Of a DNA stretch of 64,000 nt, positions 61,484 to 64,000 are shown piece after piece. The translations under genes were made by a program, and so were the position numbers. Source of the DNA: Nonomuraea sp. SYSU D8015 (GTDB taxonomy: Bacteria; Actinomycetota; Actinomycetes; Streptosporangiales; Streptosporangiaceae). The stretch's first letter is position 1. Each line of letters opens with the position of its first letter. The notes under the pieces were generated by a model that saw only the letters and a list, made by a program, of their open reading frames with translations, searched no databases and was not told the DNA's origin. The stretch lies in NCBI RefSeq assembly GCF_008065375.1, contig NZ_VJYI01000007.1, positions 186,001 to 250,000 of the forward strand, in the 5' to 3' direction.

Positions 61484-61594
61484 TGCGTTTACGCAGGTGG
61501 CTCGCTCTGCCCGCGTCACGCGCGATGAACGGTTCACCCGGCGGGGCATTTGACGCGCTGGAGGAGTTGGGCCACTATCCGTTTAAGCGGTTAC
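61484..61594. promoter_or_regulatory. Further LacI-type half-sites in yetA-lacI intergenic region
   Basis: TGCGT (61484-61488) and ACGCA (61491-61495) make a small inverted repeat around TT, and GTTTAAGCGGTTAC at 61581-61594 resembles the 16-mer operators. The latter is 19 bases before the lacI start, near its ribosome site, so it may serve autoregulation. Weaker matches than the identical sites. Confidence 0.5.
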
Positions 61595-61612
61595 ATGCAC
61601 TGAGGAGGTCGG

Positions 61613-62686
61613 ATGCCCCGCCGGGCCATGCCCGAAGACGGACGGCCTCGCCCCTCGACGATCCGCGACGTCGCCAGGCACGCCGGCGTCTCGGTCGCCA
61701 CCGTCTCCCGCATCCTGTCCGGCACCTACCCCAGTGCCCCCGCCACCCGCAGCAAGGTCATGCGCGCGGTCCGCGAGCTCGACTACGTGGCCAACGCCCA
61801 CGCCCGCGGCCTGGCAGGCGTACGCCCCAAGAGCGTCGCCATCGTGGTCAACTCCGTCATCTCCCCGCACTACGCCCATGTCGCCCAGGGTGTGCAGGAC
61901 CAGGCCGTACGCGAGGGCAGGCTGTGCATCGTCGGCACCACCGGCGGCGACCCCGAGCGGGAGCTGGCCACCATCCAGCTGATGCGCGAGGAGCACGCCG
62001 AAGCCGTGATCCTCGTCGGCAACATCCAGGCCGACGACGCCTATCGCGAGCGCATGGCCGAATACGCCCGCGCGCTGGCCCTGGCCGGCTCGCAGCTGGT
62101 GTTGTGCGGCCGCCCGCCGCTCGGGCCCGACGTGCCGGCCATCGTGGTCGAATACGACAACACCGGCGGCGCCTACGCCATCACGAGCCACCTGCTCTCG
62201 GCGGGCCACAAACGCATCCTGTTCCTCGGGCGGCGGGACGGCTACACCACGCCCGAGAGCCGGATCGCCGGCTACCGTGCGGCGCTGGCCGCGCACCGCG
62301 TCCCGCACGACCCCGGCCTGGAGGTCGAGGGGACGATGGAGCGGTCCGAGGGCTATCGCATGATGGGCGAGCGGCTCGACGCCCGTCCGCGCGACTTCAC
62401 CGCCGTCTTCGCTGGCAACGACCTGATCGCCGCCGGTGCGCGCGCGGCGCTGCGCGAACGCGGGCTGCGCATCCCCGACGACGTCTCGCTGGTCGGGTTC
62501 GACGATCTCCCGCCGGCCGCCGACATCGACCTCACCACCGTCCACGTGCCGCACGAGGAGCTGGGCCGCACGGCCGTGCGGCTGGCCCTGGAGAGCGAGA
62601 CGCCGGGCACCGTCCAGCACTTCCTGCTCGGCACGCACATCATCGTCCGCGACTCGGTCCGCCCCCTCCTGCACTCACCGGGTTAA
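61613..62686 (+). CDS. LacI-family transcriptional regulator
   Basis: 357 residues. HTH STIRDVARHAGVSVATVSRI and LSGTYPSAPATRSKVMRAVR, then the hinge ANAHARGLAG. Effector domain 70-350 with AVILVGNIQADDAY, GHKRILFLGRRDGYTTPESR and VSLVGFDDLPPAADIDLTTV, a standard LacI/GalR protein. GAGGAGG is 4 bases upstream of the ATG. Identical operators upstream of the yetA-like gene and overlapping its own stop, just before the DUF2264 gene, make those two genes its probable targets. Confidence 0.94.
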   Translation: MPRRAMPEDGRPRPSTIRDVARHAGVSVATVSRILSGTYPSAPATRSKVMRAVRELDYVANAHARGLAGVRPKSVAIVVNSVISPHYAHVAQGVQDQAVREGRLCIVGTTGGDPERELATIQLMREEHAEAVILVGNIQADDAYRERMAEYARALALAGSQLVLCGRPPLGPDVPAIVVEYDNTGGAYAITSHLLSAGHKRILFLGRRDGYTTPESRIAGYRAALAAHRVPHDPGLEVEGTMERSEGYRMMGERLDARPRDFTAVFAGNDLIAAGARAALRERGLRIPDDVSLVGFDDLPPAADIDLTTVHVPHEELGRTAVRLALESETPGTVQHFLLGTHIIVRDSVRPLLHSPG

Positions 62687-62696
62687 ACCGTTTACA
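62681..62696. promoter_or_regulatory. LacI operator 2 (identical 16-mer), overlapping the lacI stop codon
   Basis: GGTTAAACCGTTTACA, exact copy of 61400-61415. The TAA of the lacI stop (62684-62686) is part of the palindrome. It is 46 bases upstream of the DUF2264 start, where it can block the promoter of that gene. Confidence 0.85.
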
Positions 62697-62741
62697 GGGG
62701 GTCCGCGGCCCTCCTGAGACGAATGCCATAGGATCCGCTTC

Positions 62742-64000
62742 ATGCCCTCCCACCTGCGCCTCCCGCCACTCGACCCCCGTTTGTCCGGTTTCACCGGGTG
62801 GACCCGCGCCCATTGGGAGAGCGTCGCGGACCATCTGCTCAACTCCGTGGTCCCGTACGCCACGGACGACTTCGCCCAATACCGCCTGCCCGGCCGGGCC
62901 AGCCGGTCGGGTCCCGTGAGCGACGGGCTGGAAGGGTTCGCCCGCACGTTCCTGCTCGCCGCCTTCCGCATCGCCGGGGCGGGCGGCGCCGTGCCCCCCG
63001 CCCTGCTGGAGCGCTACGCGGCGGGACTCGTGGCCGGCACCGACCCCGCGCGCCGGTACGCCTGGCCGGCCCTGACCGACATGTCACAGCCGCTCGTCGA
63101 GGCCGCCTCCGTGGCGCTCGCGCTGCACGAGACGCGCCGCTGGCTGTTCGACCGGCTGTCGCCGGCGCAGCAGGATCGGGTGGTGGCGTGGCTGGCCGGA
63201 TTCGTCGGGCGGCGCACGCCGGCGAACAACTGGGTGCTGTTCCAGGTGGTCGTCGAGCAGTTCCTGGCCGAGGTGGGCGGGCCGCACGAGCCGGACGAGA
63301 TCATCGGCGGGCTGGAGCGCATCGAGGACTGGTACGTCGGCGACGGCTGGTACTCCGACGGCAAGGGCAAGAACTTCGACTACTACGCCGGCTGGGCGAT
63401 GCACCTCTATCCGTCGCTGTGGGCCAGGATGGCCGGCGACACCGCCCGCCAGGAGCTGTACGCGGCCCGGCTGCACCGGTTCCTGACGCAATACCAGCAC
63501 CTCTTCGCCGCCGACGGCGGCCCCGTCCACCAGGGACGCTCGCTGATCTACCGGTTCGCGACGGTCGCCCCGCTGTGGCTGGGCGCGCTGACCGGCGCCT
63601 CGCCCCTCCCGCCGGGGCGGACCAGGCGGATCGCGAGCGGCGTGCTGCGCCACTTCGCCGAGCGCGGCGTGCCCGACCGCCGCGGCCTGCTCACGTGCGG
63701 CTGGTACGACGCCTTCCCGCCCGGCACGCAGGACTACTCCGGCCCCGCCTCGCCGTACTGGGCCAGCAAGGCCTTCCTCGGCCTGCTGCTGCCGCCGCGC
63801 CACCCGGTCTGGACGGACGCTGAGGCGGCCGCGCCGATCGACCTCGCCGACCAGTCGGTGGCGATGCCCGCGCCCGGCTGGCTGTTGCACGCCACCCGCG
63901 AGGACGGCGTCGTCCGGCTGGTCAACCACGGGAGCGACCGCGACCGCGTCCAAGACCCGGCGGGCCCGCCGGACCCGCACTACCTCAGGCTCGCCTACAC
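62742..64000 (+). CDS. DUF2264 domain protein (3' end beyond window)
   Basis: Open from the ATG at 62742 (AGGAT 7-8 bases upstream) to the window end, 419 codons so far; the family is usually about 600-650 residues, so roughly a third is outside. The alpha/alpha-barrel family blocks NNWVLFQVVVEQFLAEVGG, IEDWYVGDGWYSDGKGKNFD, YYAGWAMHLYPSLWARM and GRSLIYRFATVAPLWLGAL match DUF2264, which resembles unsaturated rhamnogalacturonyl or glucuronyl hydrolases of uronic-acid pathways. No signal peptide. It lies just after the LacI gene and its operator and is probably repressed by it, as a companion to the YetA-like protein. Confidence 0.85.
   Translation, partial: MPSHLRLPPLDPRLSGFTGWTRAHWESVADHLLNSVVPYATDDFAQYRLPGRASRSGPVSDGLEGFARTFLLAAFRIAGAGGAVPPALLERYAAGLVAGTDPARRYAWPALTDMSQPLVEAASVALALHETRRWLFDRLSPAQQDRVVAWLAGFVGRRTPANNWVLFQVVVEQFLAEVGGPHEPDEIIGGLERIEDWYVGDGWYSDGKGKNFDYYAGWAMHLYPSLWARMAGDTARQELYAARLHRFLTQYQHLFAADGGPVHQGRSLIYRFATVAPLWLGALTGASPLPPGRTRRIASGVLRHFAERGVPDRRGLLTCGWYDAFPPGTQDYSGPASPYWASKAFLGLLLPPRHPVWTDAEAAAPIDLADQSVAMPAPGWLLHATREDGVVRLVNHGSDRDRVQDPAGPPDPHYLRLAY

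Overview
The window is very GC-rich DNA. It has short intergenic spaces, many GTG starts, 4-base ATGA/GTGA gene overlaps, Tat-type secretion signals, and families typical of actinomycetes: a paired set of DUF574-type methyltransferases, a NarL-type kinase/regulator pair, FCD-GntR and LacI regulators, a GH15 trehalase-like enzyme, and MptD-type ECF transporters. I infer a soil actinobacterium, probably Streptosporangiales (Nonomuraea-like). That placement rests on gene content and codon use, not on a marker gene. I saw no rRNA, tRNA, CRISPR array or prophage.

Layout. 0-5 kb: the end of an ABC exporter operon, a secreted glycerophosphodiester phosphodiesterase, and a decayed glycosyltransferase/SGNH-hydrolase/alcohol-dehydrogenase stretch. 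5-9.3 kb: a DHA2 drug exporter behind a perfect 13-bp hairpin covering its ribosome site, a VOC protein, a DUF418 membrane protein, and a divergent HxlR regulator/NAD(P)-binding pair. 9.4-16.9 kb: a GH92 mannosidase coupled to a GT4 glycosyltransferase, a block of broken oxidoreductases, a GH15 enzyme and an NmrA-type protein. 16.9-18 kb: remnants of an FAD monooxygenase and an amidase. 18-21.5 kb: a LacI regulator, with its operators, facing a ThuA/Gfo-Idh pair. 21.5-26.9 kb: a Tat-exported beta-carbonic anhydrase, a cytochrome P450 with a TetR regulator carrying a 7-copy tandem repeat, a RibD/DHFR-like protein, and two divergent paralogous methyltransferases. 27-31.5 kb: an orphan HATPase domain, two membrane proteins and a histidine kinase/LuxR response-regulator pair. 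32-33.7 kb: a solitary, frameshifted TnpB (IS200/IS605 type). 34-37.9 kb: GtrA, a Tat-exported beta-helix protein, an AraC regulator and a hypothetical protein. 37.9-44.1 kb: an ECF transporter operon behind a Zur-like box, then a KhtT/KhtU-type K+/H+ antiporter pair, convergent with a CvrA-type antiporter. 44.4-49.2 kb: a 1582-residue secreted multidomain GH92 with a perfect LacI-type operator. 49.2-56.3 kb: a membrane protein, an MFS protein, a GntR regulator, an unusual aldehyde dehydrogenase-DehI fusion, a truncated tautomerase, a broken SDR and a secreted HNH protein. 56.3-64 kb: an acyltransferase, then a sugar-degradation locus (frameshifted D-2-hydroxyacid dehydrogenase, YetA/rhamnogalacturonan-lyase-like protein, LacI regulator, DUF2264 protein) carrying identical 16-bp LacI operators.

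The window therefore looks like a chromosome-arm accessory region. Several independent carbohydrate units (two GH92, GH15, ThuA/Gfo-Idh, YetA/DUF2264) each carry their own LacI-type control, mixed with metal and cation transport and with many decayed genes. Several decays are one-base indels in runs of six or seven G or C, so some may be sequencing errors rather than true pseudogenes.
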